DNA of 64,000 bases from Amia ocellicauda (taxonomy: Eukaryota; Chordata; Actinopteri; Amiiformes; Amiidae). The notes under the pieces were generated by a model. It saw only the letters and a program-made list of their open reading frames with translations. It had not been told where the DNA came from and made no database searches. The translations under genes were made by a program, and so were the position numbers. The stretch lies in NCBI RefSeq assembly GCF_036373705.1, contig NC_089851.1:56185940-56249939 (forward strand), in the 5' to 3' direction. Shown in pieces: positions 38,727 through 48,708 of this stretch. The first letter of the stretch is position 1. Every line of letters starts with the position of its first letter.

Positions 38727-38826
38727 AGACAGAGGTGTTGTGTTTGCTGCAGTCGTGCAGTTCCTTCACAGTTGCCAAAAATCATTTCCAGCACACGATT
38801 TTCTTTGTCGTTGAATGCAACATACG

Positions 38827-40855
38827 TGACCATTGGGGGAGCGATAGCAAGCAAGAGAGTTAGATAACAAGAGTCATAGATAGATAGATAGATAGATGGA
38901 TGGACGGCAAGGCAAGCATCTGATTGACAGTGGTCCATGATCTGCTGTTATGCTACTATGCTACTGACCATTGGGGGAGCGATAGCAAGCAAGAGAGTTA
39001 GATATCGAGAGTCATTGATAGATAGATAGATAGATAGATGGATGGATGGACGGCAAGGCAAGCATCTGATTGACAGTGGTCCGTGATCTGCTGTTATGCT
39101 ACTATGCTACTGACCATTGGGGGAGCGATAGCAAGCAAGAGAGTTAGATATCGAGAGTCATAGATAGATAGATAGATAGATAGATGGATGGACGGCAAGG
39201 CAAGCATCTGATTGACAGTGGTCCGTGATCTGCTGATTTGCTACTATGCTACTGACCATTGGGGGAGCGATAGCAAGCAAGAGAGGTAGATATCGAGAGT
39301 CATAGATTGATAGATAGATAGATGGATGGATGGACGGCAAGGCAAGCATCTGATTGACAGTGGTCCATGATCTGCTGTTATGCTACAATGCTACTGACCA
39401 TTGGGGGAGCGATAGCAAGCAAGAGAGTTAGATATCAAGAGTCATAGATAGATAGATAGATTGATGGATGGATGGACGGCAAGGCAAGCATCTGATTGAC
39501 AGTGGTCCGTGATCTGCTGTTATGCTACAATGCTACTGACCATTGGGGGAGCGATAGCAAGCAAGAGAGTTAGATATCAAGAGTCATAGATAGATAGATG
39601 GATGGATGGATGGACGGCAAGGCAAGCATCTGATTGACAGTGGTCCGTGATCTGCTGTTATGCTACTATGCTACTGACCATTGGGGGAGCGATAGCAAGC
39701 AAGAGAGTTAGATATCGAGAGTCATTGATAGATAGATAGATAGATGGATGGATGGATGGACGGCAAGGCAAGCATCTGATTGACAGTGGTCCGTGATCTG
39801 CTGTTATGCTACTATGCAACTGACCATTGGGGGAGCGATAGCAAGCAAGAGAGTTAGATATCAAGAGTCATAGATAGATAGATGGATGGATGGACGGCAA
39901 GGCAAGCATCTGATTGACAGTGGTCCGTGATCTGCTGTTATGCTACTATGCTACTGACCATTGGGGGAGCGATAGCAAGCAAGAGAGTTAGATATCGAGA
40001 GTCATAGATAGATAGATAGATAGATGGATGGACGGCAAGGCAAGCATCTGATTGACAGTGGTCCGTGATCTGCTGTTATGCTACTATGCTACTGACCATT
40101 GGGGGAGCGATAGCAAGCAAGAGAGTTAGATATCGAGAGTCATAGATAGATAGATAGATAGATGGATGGATGGACGGCAAGGCAAGCATCTGATTGACAG
40201 TGGTCCGTGATCTGCTGTTATGCTACTATGCTACTGACCATTGGGGGAGCGATAGCAAGCAAGAGAGTTAGATATCGAGAGTCATAGATAGATAGATAGA
40301 TAGATGGATGGATGGATGGACGGCAAGGCAAGCACCTGATTGACAGTGGTCCGTGATCTGCTGTTATGCTACTATGCTACTGACCATTGGGGGAGCGATA
40401 GCAAGCAAGAGAGTTAGATATCGAGAGTCATAGATAGATAGATAGATAGATGGATGGACGGCAAGGCAAGCATCTGATTGACAGTGGTCCGTGATCTGCT
40501 GTTATGCTACTATGCTACTGACCATTGGGGGAGCGATAGCAAGCAAGAGAGTTAGATATCGAGAGTCATTGATAGATAGATAGATACATGGATGGATGGA
40601 TGGACGGCAAGGCAAGCATCTGATTGACAGTGGTCCGTGAACTGCTGTTATGCTACTATGCTACTGACCATTGGGGGAGCGATAGCAAGCAAGAGAGTTA
40701 GATATCGAGAGTCATAGATAGATAGATAGATAGATGGATGGATGGACGGCAAGGCAAGCATCTGATTGACAGTGGTCCGTGATCTGCTCTTATGCTACTA
40801 TGCTACTGACCATTGGGGGAGCGATAGCAAGCAAGAGAGTTAGATATCGAGAGTC

Positions 40856-40897
<42 letters not shown>

Positions 40898-42069
40898 GGA
40901 TGGATGGACAGCAAGGCAAGCATCTGATTGACAGTGGTCCGTGATCTGCTGTTATGCTACTGACCATTGGGGGAGCGATAGCAAGCAAGAGAGTTAGATA
41001 TCAATAGTCATAGATAGATAGATGGATGGATGGATGGACGGCAAGGCAAGCATCTGATTGACAGTGGTCCGTGATCTGCTGTTATGCTACTGACCATTGG
41101 GGGAGCGATAGCAAGCAAGAGAGTTAGATATCGAGAGTCATAGATAGATAGATAGATAGATGGATGGATGGACGGCAAGGCAAGCATCTGATTGACAGTG
41201 GTTCTTGATCTGCTGTAATGCTACTATGCTACTGACCATTGGGGGAGCGATAGCAAGCAAGAGAGTTAGATATCGAGAGTCATAGATAGATAGATAGATA
41301 GATGGATGGATGGACGGCAAGGCAAGCATCTGATTGACAGTGGTCCGTGATCTGCTGTTATGCTACTATGCTACTGACCATTGGGGGAGCGATCGCAAGC
41401 AAGAGAGTTAGATATCAAGAGTCATAGATAGATAGATAGATAGATGGATGGACGGCAAGGCAAGCATCTGATTGACAGTGGTCCGTGATCTGCTGTTATG
41501 CTACTATGCTACTGACCATTGGGGGAGCGATAGCAAGCAAGAGAGTTAGATATCGAGAGACATAGATACATAGATAGATAGATGGATGGATGGATGGACG
41601 GCAAGGCAAGCATCTGATTGACAGTGGTCTGTGATCTGCTGTTATGCAACTATGCTACTGACCATTGGGGGAGCGATAGCAAGGAAGAAATTTAGATATC
41701 GAGAGTCATAGATAGATGGATGGATGTATGGACGGCAAGGCAAGCATCTGATTGACAGTGGTCCGTGATCTGCTGTTATGCTACAATGCTACTGACCATT
41801 GGGGGAGCGATAGCAAGCAAGAGAGTTAGATATCGAGAGTCATAGATAGATAGATAGATAGATAGATGGATGGATGGACGGCAAGGCAAGCATCTGATTG
41901 ACAGTGGTTCTTGATCTGCTGTTATGCTACTATGCTACTGACCATTGGGGGAGTGATAGCAAGCAAGAGAGTTAGATATCGAGAGTCATAGATAGATAGA
42001 TAGATAGATAGATAGATGGATGGATGGATGGACGGCAAGGCAAGCACCTGATTGACAGTGGTCCGTGAT
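38827..42069 (+). repeat. Satellite block F, up to the telomere-like junction
   Basis: About 23 monomers in the same orientation. Two consecutive monomers (near 40960 and 41090) have lost the internal TATGCTAC, reading GTTATGCTACTGACC, as expected from slippage between the two GCTAC copies. The array stops inside a monomer at GTCCGTGAT, directly before CCTAACCGTAACCC. Confidence 0.95.
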
Positions 42070-42126
42070 CCTAACCGTAACCCTAACCCTAACCCCTAAC
42101 CCCTAACCCCTAACCCTAACCCTAAA
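42070..42126 (-). repeat. Interstitial telomere-type repeat (TTAGGG)n
   Basis: Eight or nine units of CCCTAA on the plus strand, with variants CCGTAA and CCCCTAA. This is the vertebrate telomere repeat. The CCCTAA orientation is what stands at the left end of a chromosome, so the DNA to the right is in the place of subtelomere and the satellite to the left lies on the distal side. Confidence 0.9.
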
Positions 42127-42600
42127 ATATAATTAGCCCACAATTTAACTAGGCACTCAAACCAACCTCTAAACCCAATCCCTAAACCTAACCATTATTC
42201 AAATGTAACCCTCAATCCTATCCCCAATAATCAATTTCACAACTTATCCTTAAATTTATTCCCCATAACTTATTTACCCCCCAAAACAAAACCCAGACTC
42301 CCTTAAAAACCTAGGTAATAGACTTCCAGACTCTATAATTAAATTTTAATCCCAATTCCATACATTCCCCTTACTTTTAAGACGTATTCTTGTACATACA
42401 AACTTCACATCATTCAATTACACCACATCTCATCCCACTGAATTACCTTAACAAAACAGACTATAGAACGAATACTTTCGGATGCATCTTTTAAGGACAC
42501 AACAATAGCCTCAACACCTGTGAGTGCCAGTGCACTTGAGGATGTCAGAGGAACCAAAGGTTTGATTCACCTGACAACCTCAATAACCTATTTTTTTAAA
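42127..42600. other. G-depleted, degenerate telomere-like tract
   Basis: From 42122 to 42480 the plus strand has only about 17 G in 360 bases, while C and A are abundant, and it contains scattered CCTAA, CCCAATCC and TAACC motifs. This looks like a strongly mutated telomere-variant region or a strand-asymmetric subtelomere. No gene is recognisable. From about 42490 the composition returns to normal. Confidence 0.7.
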
Positions 42601-42629
42601 CCTAACCCTAACCCTAACCCTAACCCTAA
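42601..42629 (-). repeat. Second short (CCCTAA)n block
   Basis: Nearly five perfect CCCTAA units, in the same orientation as the block at 42070. The (NP)n and (GL)n peptides that can be read over it are artefacts. Confidence 0.93.
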
Positions 42630-42931
42630 TGACCTGTGGCCCCATGCCATGCAGAAGTCCACAGCTATGCGTGTCAGCATGCCCTGCTCCTCATCCCCAA
42701 TGTGCCACTTGTAAGAACTGTGTAAAAAGCGACAGAGAACGTGATCAGCAAAGAAACACAATTCTCCTGAGAACGACAATCATCGTGCCGATCGTAATCT
42801 CAGTGCATACCTGGATGCCCAACAAGCCAAGCCAGTGGTTCCCAAGCGTTGTAATGCCACCGCACACTTTGCTGAGACCAAAAACCTTCGCGGCGCACCA
42901 ACTTGAAAAAAAATGAGGATTTACTAGGTAT

Positions 42932-43913
42932 TGTCTCACCTGAATGGCAACAGGGTGCTAAAACTATTATGACACATTGCACATTGCATGTTAAAGTATG
43001 TCAGTAAGGGAGTAATTAAAAGGGCAAATGTATGAAGTGCAAGGAGTGACCTTTAGTGGTTAGGTAAAAAAGTAGACAGACAAACTAAATAATTACTTGA
43101 TACAAATCATTTATTTAGTGCAGACAGACCAAGACCAGACACAATAAACTATTCGCAGTAAATATAAATTCACAGCGAAATAGGTTCAGTTCACAATATC
43201 CTATAACAAGCTCTATTCAACGAAACGGTTAAACGTTACAAAGGGCATTACAATTGTTGAAAAACAATAGCACACGGATCAAACATGAGTTCACAATATC
43301 CTATAACAAGCTCTATTCAACGAAGTGGTTAAACGTTACAAAGGGCATTACAATTGTTTAAAAACAATAGCACACAGATCAAACATGCTATCCCCGCCGT
43401 TTTATTCGATTTGATTAGACGTTTCGCGACCGAAATGTTTTGTGTTCGGACTGAACGCACACCTGAGCCGAGCACGATCACAATACATATCCACAGTAAA
43501 TCTATGCAGTATCATATTGTAATCGTTTCGGTTTGTTATCAACCCTTCCGGATCCAAAACCAGGAGTCAGACACCCTTTTCGGTGGACACGCTGTTGACT
43601 TCTCACAAGCACCATCCGCCTTCACAAAGGCAGCGCTAGCAGTGGAAAGAACGAAGAACTGCAGGAGAAACGCCGGGGCTATTTAGAGCCCGATTATTCA
43701 TCAAAGAGGGGGGAAACCAAAGCCAAATGAGACTTAGAGGAACAGGAGACATCCAACAACAGTACACAACGGTACAGTACACAATCAATACATAACAATT
43801 AACAGGCCCTCAATTCACTCTTTACAGTCCTTTCTCTTATCTCCCAGCAGCCCCTACGGAGATGGCCGCATATTAATCGAGAGGGGTGGTGCTGCCTCTC
43901 CATCTCCGTTACA
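42932..43913 (-). mobile_element. Solo LTR nested in the hAT-like element
   Basis: Read on the minus strand it runs from TGTAACGGAG to GGTGAGACA (TG..CA ends). It is flanked by the 4-bp direct repeat GTAT (42928-42931 and 43914-43917). Inside, in minus-strand order, are a TATA-like CTAAATAG near 43681 and an AATAAA near 43405, in the right order for an LTR. No gag or pol lies next to it, so the internal part was probably lost by LTR-LTR recombination. The family is not identified; 982 bp is long for a Gypsy LTR but possible. Confidence 0.65.
43188..43387. repeat. Tandem duplication of 100 bp inside the LTR
   Basis: Two copies of a 100-bp segment beginning AGTTCACAATATCC, at 43188 and 43288. 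They differ at only a few positions (for example CGAAACGG against CGAAGTGG). Confidence 0.92.
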
Positions 43914-44383
43914 GTATCAAAAAAATAAGCCTACCAAAAGGGCAAGAACAAACACATTGAATAATATTGATAAAATAGATTTCGTTCACCAGTCCAACTT
44001 AGAAAAAGGACAAGCAGAGTGCAAGATAAAAAGGAATTCACCATCTGTCCCTTTCATCAATTGCCTTTCAGTACCACTGATAGCACTGCAACTCAGTGTA
44101 GGTGTGCGTTCAGTCCGGCAAACACAACATTTCAGTTATGAAACGCTTTCTACAGGTGATGTATAAATGTAACATTTTCACAAATTTGAATAAGTTTGAT
44201 TTGATACAAGATTCATGAAGTTGACCTAACGAAATGACATAATATTTTTGAGGGGATAAAAATCTCAAGACACAATTGGGTAGTCCTCAAGGCACACGGG
44301 TTGAAAACCACTGAGCCAAGCCACGGTGCTTCTTGCATTTGCACGGCCACTGAGACTGTCAGGGGAAGGTGGTGAGAGGCTTC

Positions 44384-44472
44384 CCTTCGATAGCTCAGTT
44401 GGTAGAGCGGAGGACTGTAGGTTTCAGGCAGCGGGCATCCTTAGGTCGCTGGTTCAATTCCGGCTCGAAGGA
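44384..44472 (+). tRNA. tRNA-Tyr(GTA) with intron
   Basis: Acceptor CCTTCGA/TCGAAGG pairs perfectly, with discriminator A. The A box is TAGCTCAGTTGG and the B box GGTTCAATTCC. The anticodon GTA is followed by G37, then a 16-nt intron (44421-44436), then ATCC continuing the anticodon arm. The mature length is 73 nt. All vertebrate tRNA-Tyr genes carry an intron at this place, removed by the tRNA splicing endonuclease. TTTT at 44498-44501 is the likely terminator. The gene stands alone, 71 bp outside the hAT-like element, and looks functional. Confidence 0.95.
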
Positions 44473-45229
44473 AGCCGTGCTTATGGTTTGACGTCGGTTT
44501 TGGACGAGCTCCCAAATGTCAAGCCGTTGGAATTGCATGAGGACAAGGAGAAAACCCCGGAAATTCGGATTTGTAGTCGAGAACTCGCATTGCCCAAACA
44601 TCTCATATGCATGTGACCCTTTTCACCCTGAGCCCAGGGTGTCTGCTAAGAAAGAAGTAGTGAGAAATGACAATCGGTCGTCTGCACGCCTCCCCCCCCC
44701 CCCCCAAAAAAAAAAAAAGGAAAAAACGGCGGGAAAATTCGCCCGCATCGAAAGGGGTCGATAGATCCGCTGCGACGCAGGAGTGCGAGAGGGAGAGCTG
44801 CCGCAGTGCGACAAACCGCCCGCGACGCAAGCACCAGATGTCCGCGATGCCAAGGGGAACCGGCGCGCTGCGGAGAACCTGACCAAAATATGGAACGCTT
44901 CAAGAATTTGCGTGTCATCCTTGCGCCCAGATAGGCTGAATGTGCTCTGTATCGACATACTAAAATGTAACCAATGGGAACGCCTGCTTTTTCTAAAATT
45001 CCACTGAAATTGGCAGCCTCAGCCTGCATGGATTGCTTACAATTGCCGCTGGAACAACCCCCGATTTCCCACGCCACTCAATGTGTTTTCTTTCAGCTGG
45101 TTGGCTACATGACCCGGAGAGGCGGGCTTTGCGGGTGGACTTCTAATAGTAAATACGTGTTTTGTCAGACGTTGCCTAGGGAGTGAAAAGAATCTTTGAG
45201 ACTTACAGACAGACATACAGACAGACATC
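44473..45229. other. Region without recognised gene
   Basis: Contains a homopolymer pair at 44692-44718 (C run followed by A run). Short overlapping reading frames occur on both strands, but none has recognisable domains or splice structure. I see no element ends. Confidence 0.5.
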
Positions 45230-45375
45230 AATATCTCTCTCTCTGTCTCTATCTATATATATATATTCTATCAATCTAGCTTTATCTTTATCTATCGATC
45301 TATTTTTCTATCTATGCCTCCCTCCATCCCTCCCTCCCTCCCTCCTTCTTTCCTTCCTTCCTTCCTTCCTTCCTA
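45230..45375. repeat. Pyrimidine-rich microsatellite cluster
   Basis: CTCT, CTAT, TATA, CCTC and TTCC runs in succession. The plus strand from 45302 to 45375 is almost pure pyrimidine, a potential triplex-forming stretch. Confidence 0.9.
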
Positions 45376-45639
45376 TTATTTTATTTTTTGCTATCGATCC
45401 ACGTAAGTAAGCATTTTCTTAATTGATCAATCGGTCTGTCGATTAATGTGTTAATACGATCTGTTTATATGACCTGCTGTGTTTGCGGTGTTATTTCATG
45501 CTTTTTATACATTTGATAATAACCCTGGTGTTTTGTGTAAGGTATGTGTCTTCTATACTGTTGAGAGAGAAGTGTTTTGAACCGTAAAAAAGTCAAAGAT
45601 ACGTTTCACTGCGTCACATAATGATAAGAATAAGAATAG

Positions 45640-45653
45640 TATTAATAATAATG

Positions 45654-45705
<52 letters not shown>

Positions 45706-46095
45706 CATCCATCCATCCATCCATCCATTCATTTTCGAAACTGCTTATCCTGGTGAGGGTCGTGGGGAAGCCGGAGACGATATTATTATTATTATTATTA
45801 TTATTAGTCATTGTGTCACATCATCATCATAATAGTATTAATAATGGTATTAAAATACTATTTAGTAGTAGTAGTATGTGCTGCATTGAAACATAAAACA
45901 GAAAAAATCGTGTAGCGTTTCACTGCGTCACATCATCATCATCATAATAATAGTAATAATAATGAGGATGATGATAATAGTACTAGTACGAATCATAATA
46001 CGAATAATTGTAGCAGTGATACAAGGTATATGATGAATTATAACATATCTTGTATTATTTGTTGTCATTTAATTGAAAGTATTGTTATTTTTTAA

Positions 46096-46134
<39 letters not shown>

Positions 46135-46145
46135 TATTATTACTA
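45640..46145. repeat. (TTA)n and (CATC)n/(CATA)n microsatellites with a fish interspersed-repeat fragment
   Basis: (TTA)n runs at about 45655-45704, 45781-45806 and 46098-46140. (CCAT)n at about 45705-45728 is followed by TTCATTTTCGAAACTGCTTA and TCCTGGTGAGGGTCGTGGGG; that combination is common in fish genomes as an interspersed repeat. The sequence GTTTCACTGCGTCACAT occurs at about 45604 and again at about 45918, so a segment of about 313 bp was duplicated and then diverged by microsatellite growth. Confidence 0.75.
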
Positions 46146-46238
46146 TTCATAATAATAATAAAACATACTAATTGTAATGATCTCCTTATTCAATATTGTT
46201 TGTCAGTGACTTCCTGACTATTTGTACCTGCTGTACAG

Positions 46239-46771
46239 GAACATGAAGGCCACCCCACAGTTCAGCTCCCTGCTGGTCCTGCAAGCCACAACTGAAGCTA
46301 AAAGCGTCGCGTCTGCCACCAAGTCCTCCAGCGATCCATTTGTCCCCCTCACACCTCTTGAGTCCGGAAGGATGCTGTGGCCCGCATCCTGTCTCAGGGG
46401 GGTGACCCCGGGAATGCCAAACTGGTACTCAGCCAGAGTACCCTGCAGTTTGGCAGGTACCGGGGTCAGACATTCAAGTGGATCCTGGAGAACGACGGTG
46501 GGTACGCCGTGTCTCTCGTGGCCGCTCATCAGAAGGAGCGGGAGATGGACATGTCTGACACGGTGTACATGGCCAACAAGGACGCGCTGGCCAGCTACGC
46601 CTGTGGCTTCCCAAAAGTCACCATCGCTGTGGGTGACCGGAGGGCCAGGAATGCCACCCGCGCCATGGCGTCCCAGAGTGGCCGGGAGGACCAGCAGGTG
46701 GTGGGCTTCAGGGCCCACAAGGGCCAGACCTGGCAGGAGCTCTACGAGGCCACAGACAAGGAGAGGAGAGG
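46239..46771 (+). pseudogene. Exon 1 of the decayed gene (FGRYRGQTF domain)
   Basis: Opens after TGCTGTACAG. The first frame reads to about 46365 (serine/threonine-rich, with KSSSDPFVPL). The next frame then takes over at KDAVARIL, so one or four bases are missing around 46365. The second part contains FGRYRGQTFKWILEND, which resembles small exonuclease-associated modules of the DUF3820 type; that likeness is a guess. The donor at 46772 (GG/GTGTGT) joins in phase to exon 2, whose first codons give YVRWIRRQT. Confidence 0.72.
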
Positions 46772-46904
46772 GTGTGTATTAATCTATTCTAATAACTATT
46801 GCCTACTCTAGTTTATGTATGTTTCAGGGAATTAAGAGCACCCTGGCCTGCAGTTGTATAGTCAGTGTAGTTGTAGTTAGACAGAGAACCTGGGTTTATT
46901 ACAG

Positions 46905-47481
46905 GTATGTGAGATGGATAAGGAGGCAGACTCCCCAGCCCGGAACGCAGATGGCCAAATTCCTGGCATACATCCTGCGGCGGGACAGGGAGTCACAGGC
47001 CCAGAAGCCAGCAGCACAGCCTGCCTCCTCCCAGCCCACACCCTCGGTGCCTGCACCCTGCCAGCCTCCCAGGACGAGTGCCTCGCAGTCGACTCCCACC
47101 TTCTCCTCGTCTGCCACCAAGTCCAGAGCTCCAGTGGCAAAAGGTTCATTTTGTGGAAGTGTGTGATTTGAGCAATTAGAATTAATTGTAGTTTATTAAG
47201 GCAGCAATTAGGTAAACAGTTATACCAGGGCTATCACACAATTTAAAGTTCACACTTAAAACAGACCGACGGCAAACACACGATAATCGCACACATTTTG
47301 TGATTTCAAAAACAAAATACACCAGTTACCATGACCCCTGTACCAAATGCCCACCGTTACAGCGCACGTTTACTCCTCCTTCCAACGGTGTCCAGGAAGG
47401 AGCGCCCGTCACTGGCCTTCAGCAACGATGCACTCACTGACGCTGAGCTGCTGGCAGCTGTGGAGGACATGGCCCCCCCAC
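46905..47481 (+). pseudogene. Exons 2 and 3 of the decayed gene
   Basis: Exon 2 (46905-47143) encodes PGTQMAKFLAYILRRD followed by a proline-, serine- and alanine-rich linker. Exon 3 (47396-47481) encodes LTDAELLAAVEDMAPP and ends in a strong donor CGTAAGT. The exon 2/3 phase does not fit with the boundaries I chose, so one boundary is wrong or a further frameshift exists. Confidence 0.6.
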
Positions 47482-48020
47482 GTAAGTCTTCACGCAGCTG
47501 TTACAAATATCAGCCTATTTCAATACATGTCTAAATGTCAGTCATTTCAGGTTCAAGATGGAGTTCTTGCCATTTGGCACAAACTAACTTGTATTGTTGT
47601 ATTTTGTTAGCTTAAGATGGATGGATCTCCCAGTGTAAGGTAAGTGAGATGGACCCGGGGTCCACACGGTGCTTTGGCTACATATCGCTTTACAGTCACC
47701 TCGTCTGCCCTGCCTCGACACCCCCAAGTATCTGTGACCCCTGGCTTTATGCGCTGAGCTGCATGTTTGCTATGCGTTGCATCCTCACCGTGTGTGCTGT
47801 GCATGTGGAGTGGCACGCTGTGATATAGTGTAGTGGCATGGCGTGATGTAGTGGCATGGTGTGATATGATGTAGTGGCACAGTAACATGGTTGATTGAAT
47901 GATAAGGCTTCATAGACCTAGTCACCTTGGAATTAACATAGATTTGGATAATTTCACCATTAGTTACATCTCTGTTGTTGCGAGATTTTGAATCTCCCGT
48001 TTTATCTCTAGTGTCTTCAG
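47482..48020 (+). other. Intron with a small degenerate minisatellite
   Basis: Between exons 3 and 4. At 47818-47880 the motif TGTAGTGGCATGG..GTGATAT recurs about three times with changes. Nothing else is recognised. Confidence 0.55.
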
Positions 48021-48602
48021 TGCAGGAGCCGGGGGCAGCGGCCATGGCTAGCTCAGCTCAGCAGCCGACACCGCTCGGTTCAGCGGAGCAGCCTGGTGGG
48101 GGTAAGAGTGGTGTGTGTGTGTGTGTGTGTGTGAGTGTGTCTTTGTGTGTTTGTTAAATCTGGGTGCAGTATCCGTAGTGTCCTGGCAACTCCTGTCACT
48201 GTCTGTCTGTCTGTCTGTCTGTCTGTCCCTGTGTTTCTGCAGGTCCTGCTTCCTGAGGGCTGGAAGCAGACGCTGCCCGCTGAGCAGCTGCAGTGGGTCT
48301 CCAAGGCCCTGTTCACTAGGAGCAGGTTTGGGAAGCTGGAGCTGACCTCGGACCTGCGTCTGTGGTTGTTCCCTCCCTAGCCCTGCCCAGTGTATCGGCA
48401 GCCCCCGGCCTCTCCCAGCCTGCACTTCGCTCGGCCGCTGTTCCTGTGGATGCCCTACCGCATTTGGGCTGTGAAGCTCACCTGCATCCAGCCCCAGTGT
48501 GAGGGACACAGGCTCAAAGAAGTACGCAGGCTGGTCCGGAGATGTGCTGCAGCAGCTGGATGTGGCTCATCGGAGCCAGTTCCCGGCCATCCTCACCTAC
48601 CC
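48021..48602 (+). pseudogene. Exons 4 and 5: DUF6729-like region with nonsense codon and deletion
   Basis: Exon 4 (48021-48101) is a short alanine- and glutamine-rich linker; the intron after it contains (TG)n and (TCTG)n. Exon 5 starts VLLPEGWKQTLPAEQLQWVS and reaches an in-frame TAG at 48378-48380, beyond which the same frame continues with YRQPPASPSLHF and LFLWMPYRIWAVKLTC. Near 48520 the frame changes and the part expected to carry further paired cysteines is missing, an estimated 30-40 residues. The tail LQQLDVAHRSQFPAILTY joins in phase to exon 6 through donor CC/GTATGG at 48603. Confidence 0.75.
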
Positions 48603-48708
48603 GTATGGAGACAATTCACCACACAGCATCTGTGCTTTCCCTCCCCCCCTCCCTCTCTGCTGAAATGTTTCCTGAACTCTAACTGCTGTACTGCTGTGTC
48701 TTGGGCAG

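Larger units (their letters stand above)
38038..38826 (+). other. tRNA module 5, lacking its left end
   Basis: Begins within the spacer (GCAAGATAGG) and therefore lacks the CAG run and Thr(AGT). It keeps the (TTTTG)22 tract, Thr(TGT) and minus-strand Asn(GTT), and ends with the usual ACATACG/TGACCATTGG junction. Its content is complementary to the deletion in module 4. Confidence 0.88.
42833..44313. mobile_element. Non-autonomous hAT-like DNA transposon, split by a solo LTR
   Basis: The left end begins CAGTGGTTCCCAAGCG. The right end, read on the minus strand, begins CAGTGGTTTTCAACCCG. These imperfect terminal inverted repeats are of the hAT (Charlie-like) type. The element is flanked by a perfect 8-bp direct repeat AGCCAAGC (42825-42832 and 44314-44321), the hAT target-site length. 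Without the LTR nested inside, the element is about 500 bp, with no transposase reading frame, so it would have depended on a transposase made elsewhere. Confidence 0.82.

Noticed and set aside
29596-39864. Minus-strand frames with PSIHPSIYLSIY peptides and repeated 103-residue frames over the modules
   Set aside because: They are readings through (GATA/GGAT)n, the Asn tRNA and satellite. Their similarity to each other reflects copied DNA, not a protein family.
1-42069. CRISPR-like array (regular repeats of constant spacing)
   Set aside because: There are no unique spacers: the whole 144-bp unit repeats, the context is eukaryotic and no cas genes exist.
43354-43686. A 110-residue plus-strand frame in the LTR
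   Set aside because: It lies wholly inside the solo LTR, across the tandem repeat and the polyadenylation signal, with no recognisable domain.
44384-44472. A tRNA-derived SINE instead of a tRNA-Tyr gene
   Set aside because: Full acceptor pairing, the intron at the correct place and no SINE tail or poly(A) argue for a true gene.
45614-45896. Proteins from runs of I and N
   Set aside because: Microsatellite (TTA)n and (ATT)n translations.
46218-46718. Minus-strand frame of 166 residues opposite exon 1
   Set aside because: Shadow of the GC-rich exon. The plus-strand frames have splice sites and family-like motifs.
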